NCBI GenBank assembly: GCA_036287865.1 | Contig: CP126743.1 | Coordinates: 868,001-932,000, forward strand | From: Fluviibacter phosphoraccumulans_A | Lineage (GTDB): Bacteria; Pseudomonadota; Gammaproteobacteria; Burkholderiales; Rhodocyclaceae | Length of the DNA stretch: 64,000 nucleotides | Reading direction: 5' to 3' | Part shown: piece after piece, positions 26,235 through 34,673 of the stretch | Layout: every line of letters starts with the position of its first letter | How positions within the stretch are numbered: the first letter of the stretch is position 1 | Translations under genes and position numbers: made by a program | Notes under the pieces: generated by a model | What the model saw: only the letters and a program-made list of their open reading frames with translations | The model's database searches: none | What the model was told of the DNA's origin: nothing

Positions 26235-27041
26235 TCAGGACATTACGAGCTTGGTGCCGATGATGATGAGCATTGTAGCGAGCAGGCTACGTAGAAATTT
26301 TTCCGGGACTTTGCTGGCGATATGGCTACCCACCCAGATACCTGGCAGTGAGCCGAGAAGTAGGGCACCGAGCAGATTAAAATCAACACTGTCCAGATAC
26401 CAGTGGCCAACACCGGCCACTGCCGTCAGCGGCACCGCATGTGCAATATCGCTGGCCACAATTTTAAGGGTACCAATACGTGGGTACAGGAAAAACAGGG
26501 CGGTAACGCCCAGCGCACCGGCGCCCACGGAAGAAATAGTGACTAAAACGCCCAGAATTGCGCCCACAACAATAGTGATCGGGCCAACGTGGCGTTGGAT
26601 AAACGAATTTTCATGACGGCGTGCGTAACGCAGCAGCTTGTCACGTAAAAAGATAGCGCCGGCAGTCAGGAACAAGGCAAAGCCCAGAGAAACAGCCATG
26701 ATGTGGCCGACTTCCTTGCCGTGGCCCGGTAACTGAGCCAGTACATAAAGCGTAATTGCCGCGGCCGGAATGCTGCCGGCACCCAGACGGCCAACGATCA
26801 GCCAATCCACATGGTCTTTGCGACCGTGCGCCACAGTGCCGCCTGCTTTGGTGAGTGCGGCATAAAGCAGATCGGTGCCTACCGCCGTTGCAGGAGAAAC
26901 GCCAAAGATCAGCACCAGTAGGGGCGTCATCAACGAGCCGCCACCCACGCCGGTCATGCCGACGATGAGTCCTACAAAAAAGCCTGAAACGGTGTAAAGA
27001 AGGTCCATTAGCTGCGCTGCAATATTGATTGAGGACGCCAT
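26235..27041 (-). CDS. TauE/SafE (TSUP) family transporter of the cys operon
   Basis: A multi-pass membrane protein of 268 residues with the N-terminal VGLIVGMTGVGGGSLMTP signature of the TSUP family, which exports or imports sulfur-containing anions such as sulfite and sulfoacetate. Its place as first gene of the sulfate operon, divergent from cysB, suggests sulfate or sulfite transport. A start at ATG 27008 (MDLLYTVSG) is also plausible and closer to family length. Confidence 0.88.
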   Translation of the reverse strand: MASSINIAAQLMDLLYTVSGFFVGLIVGMTGVGGGSLMTPLLVLIFGVSPATAVGTDLLYAALTKAGGTVAHGRKDHVDWLIVGRLGAGSIPAAAITLYVLAQLPGHGKEVGHIMAVSLGFALFLTAGAIFLRDKLLRYARRHENSFIQRHVGPITIVVGAILGVLVTISSVGAGALGVTALFFLYPRIGTLKIVASDIAHAVPLTAVAGVGHWYLDSVDFNLLGALLLGSLPGIWVGSHIASKVPEKFLRSLLATMLIIIGTKLVMS

Positions 27042-27065
27042 CCTAGCAGTCGACTAACCCAACGT

Positions 27066-27112
27066 AAAAGAATATATGGTTAGAATGCTATAACTTTTAG
27101 TAATTAAGGAGG
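27066..27112. promoter_or_regulatory. cysB/tauE divergent control region with candidate CysB site
   Basis: The 81-bp gap between the divergent genes holds an AT-rich core, ATATGGTTAGAATGCTATAAC, containing TATAAC (27089-27094) as a possible -10, and a strong ribosome binding site AAGGAGG (27106-27112) for cysB. The near-symmetric GTTAG / CTATAAC halves would fit a LysR-type operator. Inference only. Confidence 0.35.
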
Positions 27113-27122
27113 ATCGTCATTC

Positions 27123-28079
27123 ATGACCCTTCAGCAACTTCGATACCTGGTTGAAGTGGCCCAGCGTGGCTTCAATGTTTCAGAGGCTGCCGAGGCCCTT
27201 TACACTTCACAGCCGGGCGTTTCCAAGCAGATTAAGCAGCTGGAAACCGATCTGGGTATTATTATTTTCGAGCGTGTAGGCAAGCGCCTTACTGGGGTTA
27301 CCGAGGCCGGCGCGCAAATTTTGGCCCATGCCCGGCGAATTCTGGCCGAGGCGCAGAATCTCAAGCGTTATGTGGATGACTACACGCACGGGCAGCGTGG
27401 CGCCTTGGTTATTGCCACCACCCACACCCAGGCGTGGTACGCCCTGCCAGAGGCCATTTCACGTTTCCGGGCGCGTTACCCGGAAGTAACGCTCACCCTG
27501 CATCAGGGCATGCCGGATCAATTTGCCGAATGGCTGATGCGCGGGGATGTCGATCTAGCCATTGCCACCGAATCGCTCAAGGATGTACCGGGTATTGTTG
27601 CCTTGCCTTGTCGTCAGTGGCATCACGCCATGGTGGTGCAGAAGGGGCATCCCCTGCTTAACCATTCCGGTCAAATCAGTCTGGCCGAATTAGCCAGCTA
27701 CCCACTTATTACCTATGTGCGCGGCGTTGCCGGGCGTATTGGCGTCGATGCGGCTTTCGAGCGGCATGGCCTTGCACCCCGCATTGTGCTGGATGCACTG
27801 GATGCCGACGTGGTTAAAACCTATGTTGGCGTCGGTATGGGGGTCGGCATCATCGCCGAACATGCCTTTGACCCTTTGCGGGATCCGGCTGCAGGCTTGC
27901 AGATGATTCCGGCGCGGCATCTATTTCCGGCCAATACCACCCATGTCGGCATTCGCCGTGGCACCCTGCTCCGGCGCTTCGAATACGACTTTATTGAAGA
28001 CTTTGCCCCCGGTTTGAACCGCGACGCCGTCCAAAAAGCCCTCCAGGGTGGCGAGGTTAGTGCATCAGACTGGCTTTAA
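27123..28079 (+). CDS. cysB: LysR-type sulfur regulator CysB
   Basis: Activator of cysteine and sulfate assimilation genes. The N-terminal winged helix-turn-helix (residues 1-60; VSEAAEALYTSQPGVSKQIK) is typical CysB, followed by an inducer-binding periplasmic-protein-like domain with TTHTQAWYALP and the PGIVALPC region. It is 318 residues. Divergent from the cys operon, which it presumably controls. Confidence 0.93.
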   Translation: MTLQQLRYLVEVAQRGFNVSEAAEALYTSQPGVSKQIKQLETDLGIIIFERVGKRLTGVTEAGAQILAHARRILAEAQNLKRYVDDYTHGQRGALVIATTHTQAWYALPEAISRFRARYPEVTLTLHQGMPDQFAEWLMRGDVDLAIATESLKDVPGIVALPCRQWHHAMVVQKGHPLLNHSGQISLAELASYPLITYVRGVAGRIGVDAAFERHGLAPRIVLDALDADVVKTYVGVGMGVGIIAEHAFDPLRDPAAGLQMIPARHLFPANTTHVGIRRGTLLRRFEYDFIEDFAPGLNRDAVQKALQGGEVSASDWL

Positions 28080-28117
28080 CCTTGATTCTGTTATAGAATC
28101 TTCAGTTTTCCACCTTG

Positions 28118-28144
28118 CCCCACCGCGATTCGCATGGCGGGGGG
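28118..28144 (+). promoter_or_regulatory. Candidate S6:S18-binding mRNA leader hairpin before rpsF
   Basis: CCCC-A-CCGC (28118-28126) pairs with GCGG-GGGG (28137-28144) around a 10-base loop, leaving one unpaired A. It ends 22 bases before the rpsF start. A hairpin with a bulge in this position is known for S6:S18 autoregulation in many bacteria; whether this one contains the exact conserved bulge is uncertain. Confidence 0.4.
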
Positions 28145-28165
28145 TATTAGCCAAAAGGAGTCTAC

Positions 28166-28522
28166 ATGCGTCATTACGAAATCGTATTCATCGTCCACCC
28201 GGATCAGTCCGAACAGGTGCCGGCGATGGTCGAGCGTTACAAAACGCTGATCACTGGCCAGAATGGTGTCATTCACCGCCTGGAAGATTGGGGCCGTCGT
28301 CAAATGGCTTACCCGATCAACAAGGTGCACAAAGCCCACTACGTTCTGATGAACATCGAATGTAACGGCGAAACCCTGGCCGAACTCGAGCACGCCTTCA
28401 AGTTCAATGATGCCGTACTGCGTCACCTGACGATGAAGCAGAAGCACGCCATCACTGAGCCTTCGCCGATGATGAAGGAAGAGAAGGCCAAGCCGGTTAC
28501 GACCGAAGCTGCCGCTTCCTAA
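28166..28522 (+). CDS. rpsF: 30S ribosomal protein S6
   Basis: Binds the central domain of 16S rRNA together with S18. The MRHYEIVFIVHPDQSEQVP start and EDWGRRQMAYPI-x-K motif are standard. At 118 residues it includes a short acidic/basic C-terminal tail. AAGGAG lies 6 bases or so upstream of ATG. First gene of rpsF-priB-rpsR-rplI. Confidence 0.98.
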   Translation: MRHYEIVFIVHPDQSEQVPAMVERYKTLITGQNGVIHRLEDWGRRQMAYPINKVHKAHYVLMNIECNGETLAELEHAFKFNDAVLRHLTMKQKHAITEPSPMMKEEKAKPVTTEAAAS

Positions 28523-28547
28523 TTGCTGATTCGGAGAAACAGAACGA

Positions 28548-28850
28548 TTGACGATTAATCGGGTTCAGCTCTCCGGGCAAATCCTCAGCGTCCAGCCGAT
28601 CCGGTACACACCGGCCGGCATTCCGGTAACGGAAGCATCGCTAGGACACCACTCGGAACAGCAAGAAGCCGGACTCAAGCGTCAGGTCACCTGTGAAGTT
28701 TCAGTCAAAGCACTCGGCAATCTAGCGCACCAGCTTGCCACAGCCCAGACCGGAACCAGTCTAACAGCCACAGGCTTCCTCGCTACCAAGAGTCTTAAAA
28801 GTCGCCAATTGATCCTGCATCTCGAATCCATTGAATTTCAAGAAACGTAA
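28548..28850 (+). CDS. priB: Primosomal replication protein N (PriB), TTG start
   Basis: Small OB-fold single-strand DNA-binding protein of the replication restart primosome. The 100 residues and the position between rpsF and rpsR identify it. It appears to start with TTG at 28548 with CGGAG 10 bases upstream; no in-frame ATG is close. The protein reads NRVQLSGQIL and ends in HLESIEF, both typical. Confidence 0.93.
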   Translation: MTINRVQLSGQILSVQPIRYTPAGIPVTEASLGHHSEQQEAGLKRQVTCEVSVKALGNLAHQLATAQTGTSLTATGFLATKSLKSRQLILHLESIEFQET

Positions 28851-28871
28851 ATTTCCTCGAAGGAATCCATC

Positions 28872-29159
28872 ATGACTGGACGTACTAATAACACCAAGAA
28901 GAAAGACGAACGCAATAAGCGTAATCGTGGCGGCGGTCTTTTCAAGCGCCGTAAGTTCTGCCGTTTCTCGGCAGAAAAAGTTGTACAGATTGACTACAAA
29001 GATGTCGACGTTCTGAAAGACTACATCGCTGAAAACGCCAAGATCATGCCGGCTCGTCTGACCGGTACCAAGGCTGGCTACCAGCGTCAACTCGGCGTTG
29101 CCATCAAGCGTGCTCGCTTCCTGGCTCTGCTGCCTTTCACTGACAACCACAACGGGTAA
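28872..29159 (+). CDS. rpsR: 30S ribosomal protein S18
   Basis: Partner of S6 in the 30S platform. The FKRRKFCRFSAEK and PARLTGTKAGYQRQL segments are invariant S18 sequence. It is 95 residues with a slightly long basic N-terminus. AGGAATC lies about 8 bases before ATG. Five bases separate it from rplI. Confidence 0.98.
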   Translation: MTGRTNNTKKKDERNKRNRGGGLFKRRKFCRFSAEKVVQIDYKDVDVLKDYIAENAKIMPARLTGTKAGYQRQLGVAIKRARFLALLPFTDNHNG

Positions 29160-29164
29160 TCGCG

Positions 29165-29614
29165 ATGCAAATTATTCTTCTCGAAAAAGTCGTTAACCTG
29201 GGCAACCTGGGTGATGTCGTTAAAGTTAAAGACGGTTACGCTCGTAACTTCCTGATCCCTAGCGGCAAAGCTAAACGCGCCACGACTTCGGCTCTGGCTG
29301 AATTCGCAGAGCGTCGTGCAGAGCTGGAAAAGCTGGCCGCTGAAAAGCTTGCTGTTGCTCAAGCGATTGGCGAAAAGCTGAACGGTCTGGTTGTTGAAAT
29401 CGCCCGTAAGGCTGGCGTTGATGGCCGTCTGTTCGGTTCGGTTGTTAACTTTGACATTGCTGACGCACTGGCTGCTAAAGGCTTCAAAGTTGAAAAGTCG
29501 GACGTTCGCATGCCGACCGGCCCACTTAAGACCATCGGCGAATTCCCGCTAGAAGTTGGTCTGCACACAGACGTGGTTGTTGGCATCGTTGTAAACGTAG
29601 CCGCTGCCCAATAA
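29165..29614 (+). CDS. rplI: 50S ribosomal protein L9
   Basis: Two-domain 50S protein. The N-terminal domain carries MQIILLEKVVNLGNLGD and the YARNFLIPSGKA helix start, a long helix links to the C-terminal domain containing the DGRLFGSV motif. The length of 149 is standard. A terminator follows directly. Confidence 0.98.
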   Translation: MQIILLEKVVNLGNLGDVVKVKDGYARNFLIPSGKAKRATTSALAEFAERRAELEKLAAEKLAVAQAIGEKLNGLVVEIARKAGVDGRLFGSVVNFDIADALAAKGFKVEKSDVRMPTGPLKTIGEFPLEVGLHTDVVVGIVVNVAAAQ

Positions 29615-29632
29615 TTCGGTTTCACCGGATTA

Positions 29633-29667
29633 AGAAAGCCCGGCTTCGTGCCGGGCTTTCTGCTTTT
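29633..29667 (+). terminator. Terminator after rplI
   Basis: Perfect 12-bp stem AGAAAGCCCGGC / GCCGGGCTTTCT with loop TTCGT, followed by GCTTTTT. It separates the ribosomal cluster from dnaB. Confidence 0.92.
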
Positions 29668-29686
29668 TGCCGGTATCATTACGCGT

Positions 29687-31102
29687 ATGAGTTCAGAATT
29701 CTCCCGTCCGCCCCACAAAGGTAATTTTGCCAATCAGGCCAAGTCCATCGACCCGGCTATTGCCCAATTACGCGTGCCGCCGCACTCCATCGAAGCCGAG
29801 CAATCCGTGCTCGGTGGGTTACTGCTCGACAACGAAGCACTGGACCATATTACCGATCTGCTGACAGAAGCCGACTTCTATCGCAGCGAACACAAACTCA
29901 TTTATCAGCAAATCACCCGTTTGCTGGAACGTGGCCGCCCGGCCGACGTCGTTACCGTTTCCGAAGCCATCGAACAAGCGGGCCTCACCGATGAAACCGG
30001 TGGTCTGGCTTACCTGGGCGAACTAGCCGCCAACACACCATCAGCGGCTAACATCCGCCGCTATGCAGAAATCGTGCGGGAGCGGGCTGTGTTGCGTCAC
30101 CTCGTAGTGGCGGGTAATGAAGTTGCCACCGATGCGCTCAACCCGCTCGGCCGCGATGCCAAAGAGTTGCTGGATACCGCCGAACAGAAAGTGTTTGCCA
30201 TTGCTGAAATGGGTGCGCGAAATCAGCAAGGCTTCGTGCATATCAACCCGCTGCTTACGCAAGTGGTCGAGCGCATTCAGGAACTGCACGACCGTGATAA
30301 CCCGTCGGAAATCACCGGTGTGCCAACCGGCTTTACCGATCTCGATAGTAAAACCTCCGGCTTGCAACCTGGCGATCTGATCATCGTTGCCGGAAGACCG
30401 AGTATGGGTAAGACGGCCTTTGCTTTAAACATCGCAGAATACGTGGCTGTTGATGTGGGGCTGCCCGTCGCCGTGTTCTCTATGGAAATGGGCGGCACCC
30501 AGCTTGCCATGCGTATGCTGGCCTCGATCGGACGCCTCGATTCGCACCGCGTGCGTACCGGTCGCCTGACCGATGACGAATGGTCGCGTCTTACCTATGC
30601 GCTGGGTAAGCTGCATGAAGCCCCCATGCACATTGATGAAACCGGTGGCATGAATCCAACCAATCTGCGCGGGCGAGCTCGTCGCCTTAAGCGCCAGGTG
30701 GGCAAGCTCGGCCTCATCGTGATCGACTATATCCAGCTCATGGGTTCAACGCGCCAGAATGAAAACCGTGCGACCGAAGTGTCCGAGATCTCGCGTTCGC
30801 TCAAAGCACTGGCGCGCGAACTGGAAGTGCCCATCATCGCCTTGTCGCAGCTCTCGCGTAAGGTCGAAGAGCGTACTGACAAGCGCCCGATGATGAGTGA
30901 CTTGCGTGAATCCGGTGCTATTGAACAGGATGCCGACGTCATCCTCATGATGTACCGTGAGGATTACTACAAACCGGATACCCCGGATAAGGGTATGGCC
31001 GAAGTCATCATCGGTAAGCAGCGTAACGGCCCAACGGGCACCGTCAACCTGGCCTTCCTCGGCGAATACACCCGCTTCGAGAATCTGGCGCGCGGTAACT
31101 AA
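29687..31102 (+). CDS. dnaB: Replicative DNA helicase DnaB
   Basis: Hexameric 5'-3' helicase at the replication fork. The N-terminal DnaB domain (VPPHSIEAEQSVLGGLL) and RecA-like C-terminal domain with Walker A GRPSMGKTAFALN and the Walker B region LIVIDYIQLM are intact, as are SQLSRKVEER and the DLRESG arginine-finger region. The frame is open upstream of 29687 but overlaps the rplI terminator, so ATG 29687 (MSSEFSRPP) is preferred; it gives 471 residues. Confidence 0.97.
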   Translation: MSSEFSRPPHKGNFANQAKSIDPAIAQLRVPPHSIEAEQSVLGGLLLDNEALDHITDLLTEADFYRSEHKLIYQQITRLLERGRPADVVTVSEAIEQAGLTDETGGLAYLGELAANTPSAANIRRYAEIVRERAVLRHLVVAGNEVATDALNPLGRDAKELLDTAEQKVFAIAEMGARNQQGFVHINPLLTQVVERIQELHDRDNPSEITGVPTGFTDLDSKTSGLQPGDLIIVAGRPSMGKTAFALNIAEYVAVDVGLPVAVFSMEMGGTQLAMRMLASIGRLDSHRVRTGRLTDDEWSRLTYALGKLHEAPMHIDETGGMNPTNLRGRARRLKRQVGKLGLIVIDYIQLMGSTRQNENRATEVSEISRSLKALARELEVPIIALSQLSRKVEERTDKRPMMSDLRESGAIEQDADVILMMYREDYYKPDTPDKGMAEVIIGKQRNGPTGTVNLAFLGEYTRFENLARGN

Positions 31103-31111
31103 CGCGCATAG

Positions 31112-31138
31112 AACGGCTCGCTTAGCGGGCCGTTTTTA
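31112..31138 (+). terminator. Terminator after dnaB
   Basis: AACGGCTCGC / GCGGGCCGTT (one G-T pair) with a 3-base loop, followed by TTTT. It ends 9 bases before the next gene. Confidence 0.8.
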
Positions 31139-31146
31139 CACCCGAC

Positions 31147-31899
31147 ATGGAATCAATACTCATCTCACTGGCATCCTTTTTTGCAGGGATGATCGATTCT
31201 ATTGTAGGCGGGGGCGGGCTCATTCTGGTGCCGGCACTGTTTGCTACGTACCCGACGGCATCACCCGCCACATTACTGGGCACCAATAAATGCGCCTCCG
31301 TCTGGGGCACATCATTGGCCACCTACCAGTACAGCAAACGTGTGCAGCTCGCTTGGCGCGCACTCTTGCCTGCTGCGCTATGTGCGCTGGCCGGCAGCTT
31401 TGCAGGCGCCTGGAGTGTGACGCAGATCGACCCGGCTTTTATCAGAAAGCTCATGCCGTTCATTCTGTTAGTCGTGCTGATCTACACGCTAGTCAAGAGA
31501 GATCTTGGTGCAAACCACAAGCCGCACGCCAATAAGAACCGGGAACGAATTATTGCCTGCCTAATTGGCGCAGTCATCGGCTGGTACGACGGCTTCTTTG
31601 GCCCGGGCACCGGCAGCTTCTTTATCTTTCTGTTCGTGCGCTTTTTGGGCTACGACTTTCTCAATGCATCAGCATCTGCCAAGTTGTTGAACGTGGCCAC
31701 CAACATTGCCGCCATCGTTCTATTTGCATTTAAAGGACACGTCTGGTGGCATATCGGCCTAATGATGGCTGTTGCCAATATGGCCGGCAGCTTTATTGGC
31801 AGCCACCTGGCCCTTAAGCACGGCACCGGCTTCGTGCGCTGGGCCTTTGTGATTGTGGTGGGCGCGTTAATCGTAAAAACAGGGCTGAGCACTTTTTGA
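31147..31899 (+). CDS. TSUP family membrane transporter (second copy in window)
   Basis: A 250-residue membrane protein with the TSUP signature FFAGMIDSIVGGGGLILVPAL near the N-terminus and an internal repeat around IGWYDGFFGPGTGSF. About seven to eight transmembrane helices. Substrate unknown; it may move sulfur oxyanions or organic anions. It is only distantly similar to the transporter in the cys operon and stands alone downstream of dnaB. Confidence 0.88.
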   Translation: MESILISLASFFAGMIDSIVGGGGLILVPALFATYPTASPATLLGTNKCASVWGTSLATYQYSKRVQLAWRALLPAALCALAGSFAGAWSVTQIDPAFIRKLMPFILLVVLIYTLVKRDLGANHKPHANKNRERIIACLIGAVIGWYDGFFGPGTGSFFIFLFVRFLGYDFLNASASAKLLNVATNIAAIVLFAFKGHVWWHIGLMMAVANMAGSFIGSHLALKHGTGFVRWAFVIVVGALIVKTGLSTF

Positions 31900-31921
31900 A
31901 GCAATAAGCCAGACAAAACAA

Positions 31922-31940
31922 AGCCCGCATGAAGTGGGCT
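31922..31940. terminator. Bidirectional terminator between TSUP gene and lipoprotein gene
   Basis: AGCCCGC / GTGGGCT with a short loop. It is followed by CGGTTTT on plus and by TTGTTTTG on minus, so it may serve both convergent genes. Confidence 0.65.
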
Positions 31941-32000
31941 CGGTTTTGAGTAACGGCAGAATTACAAACAAGGTTGAATGATGTCGATTAGCTTGTTCGT

Positions 32001-32327
32001 TTAGCTTGGCTTCATGCTGGACCACATCTGGAATACAGCACCACCAGTTTTAGCGTTACCTGAATCGATCACGAAATCGGTGTTCATGCCCCACAGGGTT
32101 CTGGATTCAGCCATAGCGGTATAACCCTTGTCATAGGCGCTAACAGTGACTTGCTGTTGCGTAGCTTGTTCCCAACCCTTGGCAACACAGTTCAGTGTCT
32201 TTTCTGCATTGGGTGTGGTGCTCCATGCAGCAAAGGTGACCTGACGGATACGGAGTTCCGAAGGCGTTGCACAGCCGGCAATAACAGCAACAGCGGCGAT
32301 ACAAAGGGCGGTGATTTTAATGTTCAT
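32001..32327 (-). CDS. Small lipoprotein, family not recognised
   Basis: A 108-residue protein starting at ATG 32327 (MNIKITALCIAAVAV), with a lipobox VIAGC near residue 19. The mature part is polar, with TLNCVAKGWEQATQ and a C-terminal Gly/Ala-rich GNAKTGGAVF stretch. I do not recognise a family and infer only an outer-membrane or periplasmic lipoprotein. It is monocistronic by position. Confidence 0.7.
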   Translation of the reverse strand: MNIKITALCIAAVAVIAGCATPSELRIRQVTFAAWSTTPNAEKTLNCVAKGWEQATQQQVTVSAYDKGYTAMAESRTLWGMNTDFVIDSGNAKTGGAVFQMWSSMKPS

Positions 32328-32372
32328 ACTCAATCCTTAGTGGGGTAGTTTTGCGTTAGTTTACCTACAAAA

Positions 32373-32768
32373 CTAGTCATGTATGTCGCCATCGACGTAA
32401 AACCACATGCCGTTTTCACGTACAAATCGGGATGTTTCGTGCAATCGATGGGCGCGACCATCAACCTTGTATCGGGCAATAAATTCAACGATGGCTTTGT
32501 TCTCGCCATATTGCTCGTGGCGTTTGATTGTGAGACCAATCCAGTTGAGTGGCGCTTCTTTGTCAAAGTCGAGCGAAGCGGGCCTTGTGCTTGGGTGCCA
32601 CGTTGCTAATAGATACGGCTCTTGGCTTAAACCATAGGCCACATACCGGGAGCGCATCAGTGCTTCAGCCGTTGGAGCTGGAAGCGTTCCCTCCAAATAT
32701 GGTTGGCAGCATTTAGTAGCGGCTATGCCGCTCCCGCACCCGCAGAAAACAATCTTCGGCGTACTCAA
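32373..32768 (-). CDS. ychJ: YchJ-like UPF0225 protein with SEC-C zinc motif
   Basis: A 131-residue protein with an N-terminal SEC-C motif (CGCGSGIAATKCCQPYL, residues 9-25) and the DUF1186/YchJ core containing EALMRSRYVAY and LHETSRFVRENGMWFYVDG. Function is not established; SEC-C motifs bind zinc. The one gene in the window that ends in TAG as a normal stop. It follows the SHOCT gene by 8 bases. Confidence 0.88.
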   Translation of the reverse strand: MSTPKIVFCGCGSGIAATKCCQPYLEGTLPAPTAEALMRSRYVAYGLSQEPYLLATWHPSTRPASLDFDKEAPLNWIGLTIKRHEQYGENKAIVEFIARYKVDGRAHRLHETSRFVRENGMWFYVDGDIHD

Positions 32769-32776
32769 TTGAAAAG

Positions 32777-32989
32777 CTACATTACCTGCAAGATTTCTTT
32801 TTTCTTCTGCTGATATTCAGTATCCGTAATCAAACCTTCTTTTCTTAGCCCCTTCAACTCCTGTAGCTTTTGCTGAGGTGTGCCGGTCACAACCGGTTGG
32901 GTTTTGGGCGCAGATGGTGCTGTCTGCAGCACGATTGGTTCTTTGGTTGGGTTGGCTGCTTGGTCAACAGGGCCATTAGTTGTCACCAT
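32777..32989 (-). CDS. SHOCT-domain small protein
   Basis: A 70-residue soluble protein: a Pro/Thr/Val-rich first half and a C-terminal SHOCT domain (QKLQELKGLRKEGLITDTEY, residues 40-59). SHOCT is an oligomerisation domain often at the end of membrane or secreted proteins; here no membrane segment is seen. It sits 11 bases downstream of the lipoprotein at 33001 and just before ychJ. Confidence 0.75.
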   Translation of the reverse strand: MVTTNGPVDQAANPTKEPIVLQTAPSAPKTQPVVTGTPQQKLQELKGLRKEGLITDTEYQQKKKEILQVM

Positions 32990-33000
32990 TGGCGCAGGGG

Positions 33001-33474
33001 TTAGGGGGCTACCACCAATTTCAGGATTTGCTGGCCCAACGTTTTTCGGGCCGCGCCCATGTCTGGTGTTAAGAGAATGACCTGCTTAACGCGGTCTTCC
33101 TTGTCGTAGCAAGTTTCGTAGCCAACGGTGCTGCCGCTAAAAACAGCTTCGGTAGGTGTCCCAATGATTTCCCATATGCCTAGTGTCAGAACGTCTGCTA
33201 CGCCATGAACAAAAGCACGACCTGCTTTTGCACCACAGCTGTAACCTTGTGTAAAGCTAAAGACGTCGCATCGATCACCATTGGGTCTGGTGTCCGTAGC
33301 AGTCGGATGGCAAAACTCACCAAGCAATGCACCTCTGGGCGTTCCGACCTTGAAAAGATCAACATTTTTATAATCGGGCTGTTTTGCCGCCATAACAACT
33401 GCGCAACCGGTTGAGGTTGCTGCAATACAGGCCGCAACAGCCAGAGTGGTGAAATTGAATTGCCCAAGTTTCAT
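33001..33474 (-). CDS. Conserved lipoprotein, function unknown
   Basis: A 157-residue protein with a signal ending in the lipobox STGC (Cys24). The mature part contains DLFKVGTPRGALLGEFC, several cysteines (FCHP, RCDVF, YSCGA, ETCYD) and a hydrophobic glycine-rich hairpin (VHGVADVLTLGIWEIIGTP). This resembles short enterobacterial/betaproteobacterial lipoproteins of unknown role. Probable first gene of an operon with the SHOCT and ychJ genes. Confidence 0.75.
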   Translation of the reverse strand: MKLGQFNFTTLAVAACIAATSTGCAVVMAAKQPDYKNVDLFKVGTPRGALLGEFCHPTATDTRPNGDRCDVFSFTQGYSCGAKAGRAFVHGVADVLTLGIWEIIGTPTEAVFSGSTVGYETCYDKEDRVKQVILLTPDMGAARKTLGQQILKLVVAP

Positions 33475-33525
33475 AGAGTCTTGATGGTTCGTCTTAAGTT
33501 TATTAGTCGGTCGTCTGCTTTAAGA

Positions 33526-34668
33526 TTAGCCTAATGGCTTGGCATCAATCCTGTAGCGCACTTCGGTATCTGATGTGCGACCCGCTCTTGGGTTGCCGAT
33601 GGTAGCCAGCGGGGTTGCCAGGCCAGCTAGTTCGGTACCCGGGCCGCCGGGCAGGGTGAAGCCGGGACCATACTGGTAACCCACCCAGTTCATTTCCCAG
33701 AAGCCAAAGAGTTTTTTGCGTAGGCTGGTTAGGCGGGCATCGGTAGCTGATAGGCCTTCTGCTTGCTGAAGGCGTACGACATCACCCGGGTCTACGGGTG
33801 TCCAGCCATAACCGGGGGTGTGGAATTCAGCGCGGACGCGTTGATCTGTGGTGACGTTGCCCGTAGCGCCCAGTTTAGGGTTGAGTCGGGATTCGCCAAC
33901 GATCTGCCCCCAGACGGCGCGGGCAGGGATATTCAAGGCACGACACAGATTCACAAAGGCGATAGCGACATCTTCCCCTTTGCTGCTCAGGCAGGTCGTG
34001 CGCGGCGGCAGGGCAATTTCGTAGGCGCTGCATTGGCCAGAGAGGTCTTTGTCGAGCACCCAGTCGTACAGAGCACGGGCACGGGGCAGGGGTTCGATGA
34101 TGCGGCCGCTGACCTCGTCTGCCAGGTGGCGTAAGCCTTCGCTGGTGCCCCGGTATCCGGTTTCTCGCATGTTGCGATCGAGTTCTTCTTCCGATTCGTG
34201 GAAAAAGGTGCCGCGCTTGGTAATGTCGAATTGGCGGGTGCGGGTTTCTACCCGCATGGTGAGCGTAACGTCTGGTGTGCTCGAGCCACTTTCAGCTACA
34301 AAGACATGGAGCTGGCTGGCTGGATCAAAGCGGATGCCCGCCTTGCCACCGCCTGACCAGGTGATAGAGGTAATTTGCTGCCAGGGCGTATCCATGGGGA
34401 TAGGGATCCACAGAGTGGCACCGTCGCCATGGCTGGTAGAAGAGACATCTACGGTGAGCTCATACGGGCGCCATATGCCGCCACTCATGGCCAGTTCTGG
34501 CGCAAGCTTGGCAGGTACTTTGATAGGGGCAGGGCCACTTGGCGCACGCAGGCCGCTGCGGCTGGATTTCTTCAGGCCGCTGCCATTGCTGGCAGCTTTC
34601 TTTTTAGGAGCAGCAAATGCGGCGCTGGAGGCCAGTAGGCCTCCAAGCAGGAAAGTACGACGTTTCAT
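33526..34668 (-). CDS. Transglutaminase-like protein lacking the expected catalytic Cys and His
   Basis: A 380-residue exported protein with a Tat-type signal (MKRRTFLLGGLLASSAAFA), a Ser/Lys/Pro linker, and a transglutaminase-like fold from about residue 190 on. The family pattern K-C-A-D-x-N before xIPAR is replaced here by Lys230-Gly231-Glu-Asp-Val-Ala; the Q-H-C-R-A-E pattern is Gln276-Arg277-Val278-Arg-Ala-Glu. The aspartate of VDP (Asp293) remains. The C-terminal FWEMNWVGY segment fits the same family. It is therefore probably a non-catalytic binding protein. The residue comparison is from memory of the family. It ends the large minus-strand run after phoH. Confidence 0.8.
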   Translation of the reverse strand: MKRRTFLLGGLLASSAAFAAPKKKAASNGSGLKKSSRSGLRAPSGPAPIKVPAKLAPELAMSGGIWRPYELTVDVSSTSHGDGATLWIPIPMDTPWQQITSITWSGGGKAGIRFDPASQLHVFVAESGSSTPDVTLTMRVETRTRQFDITKRGTFFHESEEELDRNMRETGYRGTSEGLRHLADEVSGRIIEPLPRARALYDWVLDKDLSGQCSAYEIALPPRTTCLSSKGEDVAIAFVNLCRALNIPARAVWGQIVGESRLNPKLGATGNVTTDQRVRAEFHTPGYGWTPVDPGDVVRLQQAEGLSATDARLTSLRKKLFGFWEMNWVGYQYGPGFTLPGGPGTELAGLATPLATIGNPRAGRTSDTEVRYRIDAKPLG

Positions 34669-34673
34669 GCAGT

